DNA from: Cylindrotheca closterium | Lineage: Eukaryota > Bacillariophyta > Bacillariophyceae > Bacillariales > Bacillariaceae | NCBI GenBank assembly: GCA_933822405.4 | Contig: CAKOGP040000224.1 | Coordinates: 355,868-419,867 of the forward strand | Direction of reading: 5' to 3' | DNA: 64,000 nt | In this document: positions 20,220-30,928 of the stretch, piece by piece | How the letters are laid out: each line of letters opens with the position of its first letter | How positions within the stretch are numbered: position 1 is the first letter of the stretch | Program-made: the position numbers and the translations under genes | Notes under the pieces: model-generated | Database searches by the model: none | Seen by the model: only the letters and a program-made list of their open reading frames with translations | Told to the model about the DNA's origin: nothing

Positions 20220-20814
20220 GGTGTAATAAACTTTGATGTCGCTTATTGTTCTAAAGCATTGATGTGTGACATTATGTCATCGATCGATCACAACATTTGA
20301 TGCTATAAAATGGATTTCACTCATCATCATCGCGCATCGCGACTCGCAATCACTCCAACTGACTCGAAATTGGGGGACACCCGGATATTGTGTTCGGTAA
20401 AATCGGTTTGACCATCAGAGTCTCTGCTGGACGAACATGGTTTATATGGTACCAGTATAAGACCAGGTACGAGGTACGGACCGGTACCGCTCCATCCATG
20501 AGTTTTTCAGAAGAGAATATTTTCAATATAAAAACACCATGGGCGCATTTTGATTTTATAGTCACTTGTCATCTTCTGCCTTCTTCGGCCCGGTTTGCTC
20601 GTGTGTTTCTCTTTTGGACTTAAAGGATTTAACGGTTCCTGGTGCGCTCTACCAGCTGGCAGTACCAAGTGTGCCTGTGGTGCTAAAAGTGACCCTGAAC
20701 CTGAATACCGATATATGCGTTCTCCATCGCATAGTGCCGGAGTCTTTTTCTCTTACAAAATCCATTTTTTTGCACACTTGAATCAATCAATTTGCAAACG
20801 GAATAAAAACAACG
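20220..20814. other. Divergent promoter region
   Basis: Between a minus-strand RBR-like gene and a plus-strand membrane protein. No gene is seen. GGTACC/CCGGTACC-type motifs lie near 20447-20487. Confidence 0.5.
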
Positions 20815-23577
20815 ATGGATACTGAAAACGTCAAAGCGGAAAGACCCAAGGTCTCCAAAGAGCGATCCAGTCGCCGCGGCACGAAAGAGAGATCGCGCAG
20901 CAGCCGGGACAACAAAAGTGAACGAAGAGAGAAACGCGATCGTGAAGATCGTGAAGCCAAAGATCGAGCTCGAAGGCACCGAAGTCGTTCTGGAGGAGGA
21001 AGCTCAGCTGCTGACAGTGGTCTTGACAGAAGTGAGCGAAGACGTCGCCGTGACCGTGAAGATAAGGAAGCCAAGGACAGGGCTCGGGCGAGCCGACGTT
21101 CTGGTTTGGGAGCCAGCACAAGCGAACGCCGAGACCGAAATGCAAAGGAAGACAAAGAAGCCAAAGATCGGGCACGCGGGAGACGAAGTTCTGCTGGAGG
21201 GCGAAGTTCTGGTAGAGGGGGAAGTTCGAGACCTTCTCCTCAAGTGGGCGCCTTTAGCGAAACTGATGATCGTCGAACCTCTCAAAAGTCGTCCCGCCAA
21301 GATAGCGTACGGAAAGATAGGGATTCCAAAGCCAAAGAGAAAAGCAGACGTAGTAGTCAGCAAGTATCCAGGCCCGGTGTTGAGAGTGTTGAGAGCGTTG
21401 CTTCGTCGTCCCATAAGTCTCACCGCAAATTCCAAGAGGATACTAGAAAACAAGACAAGGAACACAAAAAGCTGGTCGATGCTGGAGCGTCTGCTATTGC
21501 GACGAAAAATGAAGATGAGTTCGCCGTGGAAGCTATGGCTATCGACGTGGATGCGGAAGCAAACGAAGCAGCCAGAAAACAGGAGGAGGAGAACAGACAA
21601 CTGCGCCAGCGAATGGATGAAATGGCGGAAACTCAACGGGCCGCTGCGGAACAAGCCGCGAGGAACAAGGAAGACGCGAAAAAGCGAAGAGGCAAAATCA
21701 TGTGCGCAGTTGCGGTCTTTATCCTTGTGGTAGGTGGGGGTGTCGCTGCATACATGCTAACCAAGTCATCAGATGAGGAACCCACTTTAAGTGGCCCTGT
21801 TCTAGACCCCAAAAACCCAGCGAATGAGACCAAAGTCGATGCAACTAGCTCTCCCATTGGTGCCCGCTCTACCAGCCCTAGTAGCGCACCTACCGTGGCT
21901 CTTTTGTTTGACCCTCCCTCCGACGCTGATTGTTTGGCAATAAAAAATGGCGAGACCGTTGAAAACCAGGATGATATGGCTGAATTTACTTTTGCTGTTG
22001 GTATGGATGTGGCATTTTCCAGCGATGTTGATTTCGAGAACGTATTAATGCCAGACCTGGAAAAGGCCATTCAAGGATATCTTGCACCATCCCTGGCCCA
22101 ATGTCCAAGTGTCACAAGACGAAGACTTCGCACTGTCGATCCCAATGCATATGTGATAGGCAATGCAATTTCTGCTGTAGAATTCAATCCAGACGAACCT
22201 TGCAACGAGGAGACCGGTGGTTCAGCTTGCTCCCGGATCTCTATCAATCTCAGTGTCTTTGTGAAGGACAGGATTGACCGCCTTATCGTGAAAGTGACAA
22301 CTTTGATTGCCAATGCTTTTGATGCAGATAAAGGACCCATCATCGATCTTCTTGAATTGGGCCCACCCTACGTTCAAGTTCTTCTGGTTTCTATCGGTTC
22401 GTTGGATCCAACAAATGCTCCCAGTCAAAGCCCATCGGCTGTTCCAACCGCCACAGTGAGTCCATCGGAGACTCCAACAGATAGACCAACCACGGAACGT
22501 CCAAGCTCCGCACCAACACCCAGCCCTACTATGGCGGATACTTTCGCTGATACTATGGCGGATACTTTCGCTGATACCATGGCTGATACTTTCGCTGATA
22601 CTATGGCGGATACAGTCGCTGATACCATGGCTGATACAGTCGCTGATACTATGGCGGATACTATGGCTGATACTGTCGCTGATACTATGGCGGATACCAT
22701 GGCGGATACTGTCGCTGATACTATGGCGGATACTGTCGCTGACACTGTGGCGGATACTGTCGCTGATACTGTGGCGGATACTGTCGCTGATACTGTGGCG
22801 GATACTGTCGCTGATACTATGGCGGATACTATCGCTGACACTATGGCGGATACTGTCGCTGATACTGTGGCGGATACTGTGGTTGCTTCCAATCCTCCGA
22901 CGAAAGTTTCATCTTCGCAACCCAGTATCAGTTCTTCATTGTCACCTTCCAGCAGTCCTTCCTTACAACCAAGTAACTTGCCAAGTGCCTCGCCATCTCA
23001 ATTGCCGAGTGTGTCGCCCAGTGAGCAACCGAGTTCAGCACCATCCCAATTGATCTATCCCATATCCTTTGGCCCCCAAACTACGTACGCAAAGGATGGG
23101 CCAAACAATGATGGATGCTTGAGTAATGGTTACGCTTGCTATTCCGATGCTTGCGCAGGAGTAGTCCCGTTTCCAGGATTTAGTCAGGTGTTTGCCTCGG
23201 CTACTCGCGCAGTTCCATTTGCAGGTTTTGATTGGGAAACCAATCCGCTTTGGAAATTGGAATATGAACCTAGGGGATGGGATTGCGCATCAAACTTTTG
23301 CGCTGGCCCGAACGATTGTTGTTGGGACGATGCCCTCATGGGAGGCTCACAGATTGATCTGACCGGGACGCCCTTCGTGTTCCATTCTGACACAGGCATC
23401 ACAATGGTTGGATATGGAACGAAAGCAAGAGTCTCAATTGATGGCACCCCTGTGAAATACTTTTATGATGTTGGAGGAACACTTGGCGTCACTGGTGGTA
23501 AAATTCTGACGGTGAACTCTGGAGGATTATGTGGGTACGCGCAAATTTATCCGAGAGTGACCCTCGAAAATCAATAA
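20815..23577 (+). CDS. Type II membrane protein with (M/V)ADT repeats and Cys-rich C-terminal domain
   Basis: 920 aa, single exon. Residues 1-290 are very basic and Arg/Ser/Glu/Asp-rich, with repeats of DRE-x-KEAKDRAR. A single membrane segment lies near 297-316 (IMCAVAVFILVVGGGVAAYML). The region after it should face the lumen or outside. It has a folded part (about 360-540), Pro/Ser/Thr-rich linkers with PSxxPS motifs, a minisatellite-encoded block of MADT/VADT/FADT units (about 570-690), and a C-terminal domain (about 750-920) with Cys pairs (CLSNGYACYSDAC; CASNFCAGPNDCCWDDAL). PS-rich linkers and Cys-rich heads are common in diatom cell-surface proteins, so a cell-wall or surface role is a guess. 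No enzyme family is recognised. Confidence 0.8.
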   Translation: MDTENVKAERPKVSKERSSRRGTKERSRSSRDNKSERREKRDREDREAKDRARRHRSRSGGGSSAADSGLDRSERRRRRDREDKEAKDRARASRRSGLGASTSERRDRNAKEDKEAKDRARGRRSSAGGRSSGRGGSSRPSPQVGAFSETDDRRTSQKSSRQDSVRKDRDSKAKEKSRRSSQQVSRPGVESVESVASSSHKSHRKFQEDTRKQDKEHKKLVDAGASAIATKNEDEFAVEAMAIDVDAEANEAARKQEEENRQLRQRMDEMAETQRAAAEQAARNKEDAKKRRGKIMCAVAVFILVVGGGVAAYMLTKSSDEEPTLSGPVLDPKNPANETKVDATSSPIGARSTSPSSAPTVALLFDPPSDADCLAIKNGETVENQDDMAEFTFAVGMDVAFSSDVDFENVLMPDLEKAIQGYLAPSLAQCPSVTRRRLRTVDPNAYVIGNAISAVEFNPDEPCNEETGGSACSRISINLSVFVKDRIDRLIVKVTTLIANAFDADKGPIIDLLELGPPYVQVLLVSIGSLDPTNAPSQSPSAVPTATVSPSETPTDRPTTERPSSAPTPSPTMADTFADTMADTFADTMADTFADTMADTVADTMADTVADTMADTMADTVADTMADTMADTVADTMADTVADTVADTVADTVADTVADTVADTVADTMADTIADTMADTVADTVADTVVASNPPTKVSSSQPSISSSLSPSSSPSLQPSNLPSASPSQLPSVSPSEQPSSAPSQLIYPISFGPQTTYAKDGPNNDGCLSNGYACYSDACAGVVPFPGFSQVFASATRAVPFAGFDWETNPLWKLEYEPRGWDCASNFCAGPNDCCWDDALMGGSQIDLTGTPFVFHSDTGITMVGYGTKARVSIDGTPVKYFYDVGGTLGVTGGKILTVNSGGLCGYAQIYPRVTLENQ
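22531..22884 (+). repeat. Coding 12-bp minisatellite (ADT-M/V/F)n
   Basis: About thirty units of the type ATGGCGGATACT / GTCGCTGATACT encode MADT, VADT, FADT or IADT. Early units use F, middle units mix M and V, and late units are mostly V, suggesting directional expansion. The reverse strand is also open for over 450 bp (SATV repeats) only because of the repeat. Confidence 0.95.
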
Positions 23578-24242
23578 ACACCTACTGTTATCTAGATAAT
23601 ACTGTACATGAAATTATTCTTTGTTCAATGAATACTTCTATACTTCGACTGGTGTACATTTTTCTTGTTCTCTCCTCTTGCAGTTGCAGCATATATGGTA
23701 CTCTGTCAAAAGTCAACAGTCAACTTTCGAAGTGTTTTGCCAGCCCATCTAGTGGATCCTGCCTGTTGAGCTTTCGTTGTCACCAAAAAAACTCTTCTCT
23801 GACCTTGGCTTGTCGCAAAATCCCATGCATGTAGGCCCCCTTGACATTTTGGTTCAACCCGTGAACCATCATGCCTTGGGGTCGGACAGTTTCAAAGTCA
23901 ATAAGAGGAGCTGTGTCTTTGGGTTTGGTGGGAATGCTAATAGGATGATTTTGTTGATGTCACAGTGCAATTCAAAGCCACTGACCGGCATGTAAGTTAT
24001 TGGACGGGAGAAGTTTCCCCTTTATCGCCGGGCAATGTTGCATTCAGCCGGCTTCACGGTTGTCTCGATCAGCAAGAGTCCGCGCGAGGTGTTCTTCGCA
24101 ACATCCTTGTCGACACTCCATCCCAGCAACGCTCTGGTACGTATGTCGATTCAAATGGAATGCACCAAGCTACTAAAAACAATACTGTACATCATAGTAT
24201 TTTTCAAAAAGCAATACAGTTTATTATAGTCTTTTTAAAAGC
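23578..24242. other. Intergenic region
   Basis: Convergent flank of two genes. Short frames here match nothing I recognise. Confidence 0.5.
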
Positions 24243-25013
24243 CTAAGCCTTCACCATGATACGATTTCCCTGGCGATCAGAAATCATATTGTTCTCCGGC
24301 ATCCTGGCTCCACAAGATAGCATTGTGCCCAGTTGGTTCTTGGATCGCCATTGACGGTACTTTTTCTTCGGTTGACGCTTGAACATGAACTTCTCCTTAC
24401 CACCTCGGATGCCTTTGGCACCATCGAGCATGAATTGGGAGTCGAACATGTCTCCCACGTCATCCATCGAGTCCGAGTTCTTGAGTGGACCTTCCTTGTT
24501 CAGTGAAGGATCTTCGTTGGCGGTCTCTTGATTGCGAGCTTTGGCAATGGCGACCCAGTTGTCCATTTCTTGATTGTTCGCATCAGCAATCTTGTTTTGA
24601 GTCGCCAAACGAGCGACATCCAAAAAGGTCATACCTGTCTTGGAATGAAAGCTGTGAACTGAAGATACTTCTGAGATTTCTTCCCATGATGTTTGACTCA
24701 TGTTTTCAGCATCTTCTGTGTCGTTGCTGCTGAAGAACTCTTCGGTTTCCTCGGGGTGCTCCCAGTTGTCATCGTCATCATCGTCGTCCTGTGCTTCATA
24801 CAAATGTGCTTGATCTGGCTCAATCGTTTCTCCTGCGTTGACAACAGATCCTTCAATTGTGAGACAGGTGATGGATTTGGGAATGCTGGTCTTCAAGGTC
24901 ATCGAATCAACATCCGCTTTCTTTGTTGTGGGAAGATAATCATCATCTTCTTGCATAAAGTCATCATCGACTCGAAGCGAAGGAAGATTCTTCTTGCACC
25001 GAGAAGAGACCAT
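24243..25013 (-). CDS. RING-less paralog of the RBR-like family, copy 2
   Basis: 256 aa, single exon, starting MVSSRCKKNLPSLRVDDD. It aligns only with the C-terminal half of the proteins at 18972-20219 and 26975-28273. Shared parts are the acidic linker, SWEEISEVSSVHSFHSKTGM, the FDSQFMLDGAKGIRGGKEKF block and RQPKKKYRQWRSKNQ, followed by a tail (CG-x-x-x-P-x-NNMI-x-DRQGN) close to copy 1. The RING1 and RING2 clusters are absent, and I see no remnants of them in 25014-25230. The frame is intact over the whole shared part, so this looks like a working truncated paralog, not a pseudogene. It could compete with the full-length members for a common partner (inference). Confidence 0.72.
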   Translation of the reverse strand: MVSSRCKKNLPSLRVDDDFMQEDDDYLPTTKKADVDSMTLKTSIPKSITCLTIEGSVVNAGETIEPDQAHLYEAQDDDDDDDNWEHPEETEEFFSSNDTEDAENMSQTSWEEISEVSSVHSFHSKTGMTFLDVARLATQNKIADANNQEMDNWVAIAKARNQETANEDPSLNKEGPLKNSDSMDDVGDMFDSQFMLDGAKGIRGGKEKFMFKRQPKKKYRQWRSKNQLGTMLSCGARMPENNMISDRQGNRIMVKA

Positions 25014-26974
25014 TGTTAGACTTATTTCGAATAATATTGTTCTTTCTAAAAATAAGGGTTGACGTCGTTTTCCGAAACGCGTTGAATTTTGGGTATACTC
25101 GTATATTCAACTGCTGTTCTCTGTTCTCGTCATATATTTTATATTTTTTGAATTCTCACGGTCGGAATTCCGAACTTTTTCTGACGTCTTGCCTTCGCCG
25201 CCAAAGACGTGTAAGTTGACACGTGCACTGACGTAGGAAGGACGCTAGCATGATCTATCAATTTTTTATAACATCATTTATTTGGACATTCAAGAAAGCT
25301 GCGTCTGGTCAGGCTCTTCTATCTGGTTGTATGAAAGGTAACAATGATAGCTAGAGCTAGAGCTAGTAAGCGGTTTCTTCTTAGTCTTTGGTGCCATGTC
25401 TGGTTGCGTTCAAATAAAAGTTGAAAGTTGTACCGGTAAGTGGCAAATTCAAAAAGGGCGGGATCTGCAAGCAGGCCGCTGGGACGGCCGGGAAAATCAA
25501 CATTTTCGAATTTACTCGCAAGAATTGTACGGTATGCTAAATTTCTATTTCCCGGCCGTTTGGGTGTTCGCCAACGGATATTTAGTCGTGGATCGTAGCG
25601 ACGTACCGACATTCAAGGTTGGAGTGAAGTATGTGGTACTGTAGCAGCCCTTAATATTGAGGAAGGAAAGAGGACGAGAAATCATTACGAGAAATCATTA
25701 CGAAATCATCACGAGAAATCATTACGAGGGAGGGTTCATGGACCAGCGCCAAAACGGTTGCTTTGCACATCGTGGAACGACACGATTTGTTGAGAATAAA
25801 GTTTCAAAAAGAAAACCATCTCGCGCGTACCGGTACACGTACGTGCACTGGTTGGGGAGTGAGTGAGTCCAACGTGCAAACGTACCGGTAGCTGCGAGCT
25901 GCGAGCCATCAACTTATTGTGGCGCCGCATACTATCGGTATGTACCTATCACACACAGTACAGTATCAGTACACCCGACATCACCTCGATCACATCACAT
26001 CACATCACATCATCACAATCCACATGGGAACACAACAACTACAGAAGCGTATCACCCGTTGGAAGTCTCGATATCATTGTTGCATCAGTCCCTGAAAAAA
26101 TCGTTCACGATGATCGTTTCAGGATCTTCCATTGATGCAGCAAGATCATGTGGAAGGATCGCTCTGTGGAATTATGATTGCTGATTGCTGATGCCGTTCT
26201 CATGCCTATACAAGTACATTGGCACTGCGTTTACTCCGGGAATCTTTGGACGAGACTATATGGATTGATTCGTCGGTAATATGCAAACTTTCCACAATGC
26301 TTGTGCCTGGAGTATGACGCACGGACCCGATATGTACAGTGTCATGGAATTCATAAATCATAAATATGTACAAGACAGCAAGCCTCCACTAGAAGAAAAC
26401 CCGCATTATCCTTATGCTTTTTTGCAAGCAGGAGATGCTAAGCTGAAAAGACAACCAGCAACGACTTTGTTAAAGGGCTTTGGAAGATATGGCAGTGGAA
26501 GCGTAGTCCTTTGTCGACTTTATGCAATCGTTGGAACCGCTGATGATAATCATCGCATGCTGACAAAGAAGTCGCCATCGTCACCGCTTCCAAGTTCTTG
26601 ATCATGTGATTTTTATTATGTTCCAATGCAGAAGTCAGAAGTGCGACAAAGGCCCAGTACCTATGCTATACGGATACGGGGGGCCTCGTCGGGGTTTCTG
26701 AAATCATAATGATGCCGGCCCATTCCTTTATTGGTGGATGGGGACATGATGAAGAACGGGTTTCTAAAATGGTGGCCTAGTCGAAGAACAGAACGAAGGC
26801 AAGAGAGGAGGTCCAGAAGACTGGGTTGCTGGTCAGTCTCGAATCAAGAAGAACCAACTACTAAAGGAGGGTATGCAAGTTTTGCTCGCTCATTTAAATA
26901 GCTATTAGCGTTCCGCCTCTTCAGTGTCAACAATACGAGCCAAACCCATGTGACTATAGAACTGCCACAAAGCA
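25014..26974. other. Long intergenic region with short repeats
   Basis: No gene is supported. It holds a GAGAAATCATTAC repeat (25675-25727), a CACAT repeat (near 25992-26012) and three TACCGGTA palindromes (25431, 25828, 25883). A 106-codon plus-strand frame at 26281-26601 starts with ATG but matches nothing I recognise. Confidence 0.5.
25675..25727 (+). repeat. GAGAAATCATTAC short tandem repeat
   Basis: Three near-perfect 13-14-bp units plus one shortened unit. Confidence 0.8.
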
Positions 26975-28273
26975 TTAATATTGTCTCATTCTCGCACTCG
27001 ATCTCTGCCTTTGATCATATCTGTGATACTTTCGCTTTGGTTGATGTTTGAACATGAACTTTCCTTTGCCACCTCGACCACATTTTGCGCCGTCAAACAT
27101 GAAATCAGCATCGAACATTTCGCCCTGGTGTTCTTGGCCATCGGCATCACTATCATGATATGAAGAGCCATTGTCGCGATGCTCGGTGATAGTTTTCAAC
27201 GGACACTTCAGTTTGGGCGCCTTGGATACTTCTTTCCAACTGTTGCTGGATTCTTGGTTGGGTGGTGCTGCTCGAGCGACTGCCAGAAAGGATATCCCAG
27301 TTTTCGAATTGAAGCTGACAACCGACGAGACTTCGGATAGCTCCTCCCAGGTCGATTGGCTGGATGTTTGAAAGTCGTTAGCCACGGTACTTCTACTTTC
27401 GGACTCATCCTCAAAATGCGTCCAACTGTCATCTGATGCATTCGAGGCTAGTTCTAGAACTTCAAAGGACTCTTGTTCCCATTCAGTTTTGGTTCCTACT
27501 GAAACCTCCTCGACACTTGCCGCTGAGACAACAGCAGATTTCTCCTTTGCTTCTAAACAAAGTGATGGGAAGCTGTCTAGTAGATCCGAAGGGACACTGT
27601 CAAGGTCAAGTGCTTCATCATAGGAACCAACGACTGTATCGTCCACAGCGCAAACATCGGTAGACGATGATTCGTCATCATCGCCTGAGTAGCTACCACA
27701 ATCTGCAAACAAGTCCTCGTCGTCCATTCCAAGAAACGGGACGTTCTTTCCCTTATAAAGAGAAGGTGCTTCCACTGATCGGAGATTATGATGAGCCTTT
27801 CGCGCTTCCATGACTTGGCATTTTTCTTCAATCCTTCTGCTGGTATCATCCCAATTGAACTCGGTCCCACAGACGCATGTCATGTGATCGCATCCACCAC
27901 TCTTAGTGATCAGCATTTTGCACTTGGGGCAGCGGCAAAGCTCAATGCTTCCGAGTGCTTCCCCCAAGATTTCGATAATCTCTTTCCAGTTGTCACCGAG
28001 TCGGACCTTGTGCATTTTGGCTTTGGTATGCAGATAGTGGTAGGTTTGTAGCTCCTCTTTAGTTTTAACAAAACGTTCAATTTGAGTGTTACGAACCACT
28101 AGCTTGCATTCTGGATGAAAGCACTTTAGTGGATACTTGCAAACGTGCGTCGCTTGGAGGACATAACAATTGCGAAGGCAGCTGTGGCAAGCAGGTTCAT
28201 GCTTGCAGCTGCGAAAGAGTTTTTCTAACTTTCCAGGCTTTCCACAAAGGTAGCACTTATTGGGTTCGGACAT
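26975..28273 (-). CDS. RBR-like RING protein, copy 3 (putative E3 ubiquitin ligase)
   Basis: 432 aa, single exon, with ATG at 28273 (MSEPNKCYLCG); the frame upstream starts at TTG. RING-like cluster: CYLCGKPGKLEKLFRSCKH, PACHSCL and KCFHPECK, residues 7-57. RING2-type cluster near 112-145: CRCPKCKMLITKSGGCDHMT and CVCGTEFNW, keeping the HM-x-C position. The middle is acidic, Asp/Ser-rich and probably disordered. The C-terminus repeats SWEELSEVSSVVSFNSKTGI and GRGGKGKFMFKHQPKRKY, then ends shortly after (RMRQY) without the DRQGN tail of copies 1 and 2. The RING part is about 60% identical to copy 1 by eye. Ubiquitin ligase activity is inferred from RING2. Confidence 0.78.
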   Translation of the reverse strand: MSEPNKCYLCGKPGKLEKLFRSCKHEPACHSCLRNCYVLQATHVCKYPLKCFHPECKLVVRNTQIERFVKTKEELQTYHYLHTKAKMHKVRLGDNWKEIIEILGEALGSIELCRCPKCKMLITKSGGCDHMTCVCGTEFNWDDTSRRIEEKCQVMEARKAHHNLRSVEAPSLYKGKNVPFLGMDDEDLFADCGSYSGDDDESSSTDVCAVDDTVVGSYDEALDLDSVPSDLLDSFPSLCLEAKEKSAVVSAASVEEVSVGTKTEWEQESFEVLELASNASDDSWTHFEDESESRSTVANDFQTSSQSTWEELSEVSSVVSFNSKTGISFLAVARAAPPNQESSNSWKEVSKAPKLKCPLKTITEHRDNGSSYHDSDADGQEHQGEMFDADFMFDGAKCGRGGKGKFMFKHQPKRKYHRYDQRQRSSARMRQY

Positions 28274-28571
28274 GATGCGCAAGGTTTCAAGTGCTTTTTT
28301 AGATCGGTGATGTCTTGTTTTATGATATTTGTGCTATATTGTGATCATCTAGCTCACATCGACTCGAAACGTGCGTATTATTCTGTCTGTAATCGTGCGC
28401 GCGGTCATCGACCTGTACCTGGAACAGTATCTTACTTGCACCTGGCACCGTGTGACATCTCTTGCCCCACTGGTACGTCTGAGATTGACAACTCCATCAC
28501 ATGTATATATTAAAGAATTTTCTAACTTATAATGACAAAGACTGCTAGTCCAAGAGACGCTCCAGCACCTA

Positions 28572-30928
28572 TTAAGAAGTCTCGCCGAGAATCATGCCTG
28601 CGATTGTGACTGCTTGAACGGTGCAAAAGACTGACAAGGCAATGATTTCATCGGCATTCATTCCATGTGTGGGGACTTTCTTCATATCTACCCCTCGCTG
28701 AGCCACATAGTTGGGTTGAACATCCCGATCCACAAACTCGATCCACTGGATTGGCGTTTCCACTTCCTTGCCATCCTTCGTCACCTTTTCTACCTTGGCG
28801 GAAAGAAACATGGATACTGTAATAACCAAAGATGAGAGTTAGCGACGCAGAAACAATCCATTCATCTATCGTTTGACACTTTCATAGTCTCACCTCCTTT
28901 GGACTCAAATCTCGGACCAAGAACATTCACGACCTCTCTCATGTGGTGGTCGCTCCAACCTACTTTCTTTTCGTTTTCATCTCCTCCACGGCACAAGATT
29001 TCGACCAAGGCGACGTAGAGATCCTATAGGGTATCAGCAAAATAACTTTTCATTTAGGCCATCTGTTGGACGGCATGATACCATCTTTCGTTTTGCAAAT
29101 AAAAACTTACCATGCAATTCTTTTTCTCCATCATTTCGGTTACTGGCTCTAGGATATGCTCCATCAGTGACTTGTAGTCTGTCAGTTTTTCCACCGCAAC
29201 TCCATTTGGAAACTTCAGCGTCGTTTGAAGTGTTTCCAGATCAGAAGGCCCTTCGTTGTCAAAGTCAAACTGTGGCACGTACCTCTCAGCCACAGATAGA
29301 TCAATGAATTCAAACCATCTATACGCCAACCCTCCATCGGGAATGATCTTGCACAAGACCAATTTGACGCCATTTGAAAGGAAGAGTTCTTGGAAATCAT
29401 TCAAAACATTTTGAATCTCCGCAGTTCGCCATGATCGTGCCCAGTTGCGGGTTTTCTTGGATTTGACGATGGCCTCGATAAATTGATCGTAGGTTGCTGA
29501 CAAACCTTTGCGGGTCAAAAAGTCTCGAACCTTCGGAGGACATTCATCCGTCAGTTTCTTCACCCCATTCAATCCTTCTACATAGACTCCCTCTGGAACC
29601 TTCAGCCAGCCATTCGCGGCACCTGTAGCCTCTCCGTACACTTGCCCCTGTGCATCGAAGTCACCGGCCAAGCCACTGTCATAGGGTGTCGTGTAATCAG
29701 GGGAAGCTTCGGTGTCTACGTATTCGAGCCAATACATCTTTCCAAACTTGCCAATACTTTCGCAAAGTATGAGTTTCACTCCTTTTGCCAGGAAGGTATC
29801 GCGCAGTTGTTGAATGGGAGGGAATTCTAGGTGGAGCGAGAATTCTCAGATATGAGCTTGCGTTTGAAAATGGAAGATTGCATACAACGGTGACTTACCA
29901 ACAACTTTTTGCTCGACAAGTCTCCAAACTTCGACAAAGTTCCGCATGGACTTGCTATGGGAAATGGCCGAGTCCAAAAGGTCATACTCCGTATCCGAAA
30001 TTCCCTTTTCTTCAAGTAGTACGGCCACATCATCAGGGCAATCCGAGGCTACCTTGATGACTCCATCTGTCACCAACGCCTCGGTAGCCACATCTTCGCC
30101 ACCAAAGAAACTGCTACCCATGGAAATATTTCGCTTGGACAAGCGTTCGCTCTGATAGTTTTTATCAACAGCGTATTTTGGGAAGTAATGCTGGGGTGCT
30201 ACTTCGATATCGATGAATTCCAACCACTTGTACTCATCCCATCCTTGTACTGCCTTACAAACCACCACTTCAACCCCCCTGGACTCAAAGACTGGTTGGA
30301 ACTCTTTCAAAATCTCGGCAATTACTGTCGTTCGCCAGGAGCCAATTGAAGTTCGTGTCTTTATGGATTCCTTCAGCGTTTTGACCATGCGGTCATATTC
30401 ACTGGTTAGGAGTTTGGATTCTAATATAGCCTGGACTTCAAGGGGACAATTCTTGACAAGGTGGGAGGAAGACCAATCCGAAAGTTTCTCGACGGCAACT
30501 CCGGGCGGAATGCCATGGACACCATCCAAGACAACTTGGTAATTGCTGATATCATATTCTGGATTGTAGGTTCCACTTGGAAAGAGGGCATGGTCAATGA
30601 ACTCAAACCAAAACCAACGAAAATTTCCGATGTCGGATTCCAACAGACATAACGCCACAGTTACTCCTTTCTCTTGAAACTTTGGTTGACATTCTTTAAC
30701 TATGTCGACGAGATTAGGTACAGAGAAGGTGTCAGTCGTCTCCAAGGCTGCCTTCCCAATCAGCGTTCTGTATGCGCCCATAGCATCCTTGGAATGTAGC
30801 AATTCGGAGACGGCTGCCGGCGTAATCTTGGCAAGCTTTCCCTTGAAATTGTCGGCAAAGGTTTCAACAGCAATTCCAGCAGGAACAGTGTGTTGGCCAT
30901 TGGCGACGCGGGTTCCTTCGTCTGTCAT
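28572..30928 (-). CDS. Five-repeat protein of unknown function (four exons)
   Basis: Exons 30928-29899, 29826-29111, 29023-28894 and 28816-28572 are joined over introns of 72, 87 and 77 nt with GTAAGT or GTGAGA donors; 706 aa in all. The protein consists of five repeats of about 130 residues. Each has an N-terminal G(V/I)xVE motif, a helical part with (E/T)YD and a WR pair, then F-x-x-(K/R/N)GV-x-(V/L) followed in repeats 1-4 by L/V-C and in all by a W/F-(L/I/F)E(F/Y)(I/V)D core. The core motifs lie near residues 84-120, 212-250, 355-390, 490-530 and 620-660. The last repeat has lost the Cys and carries a Lys-rich insert, and a hydrophobic segment (IIALSVFCTVQAVTIAGMI) ends the protein. No family is recognised. 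The consistency of the repeats across splice sites supports the exon model. Confidence 0.82.

Noticed and set aside
22425..22892. Antisense open frame of SAT/V repeats
   Set aside because: It is the reverse reading of the 12-bp coding minisatellite, which happens to lack stops; codons and domain structure favour the plus strand.
25985..26015. CACAT repeat as a CRISPR-like array
   Set aside because: Units are 5 bp with no spacers; it is a plain microsatellite in nuclear eukaryotic DNA.
26281..26601. 106-codon plus-strand frame
   Set aside because: It has ATG and stop but no recognisable domain, signal or paralog; it lies in a long non-coding stretch.
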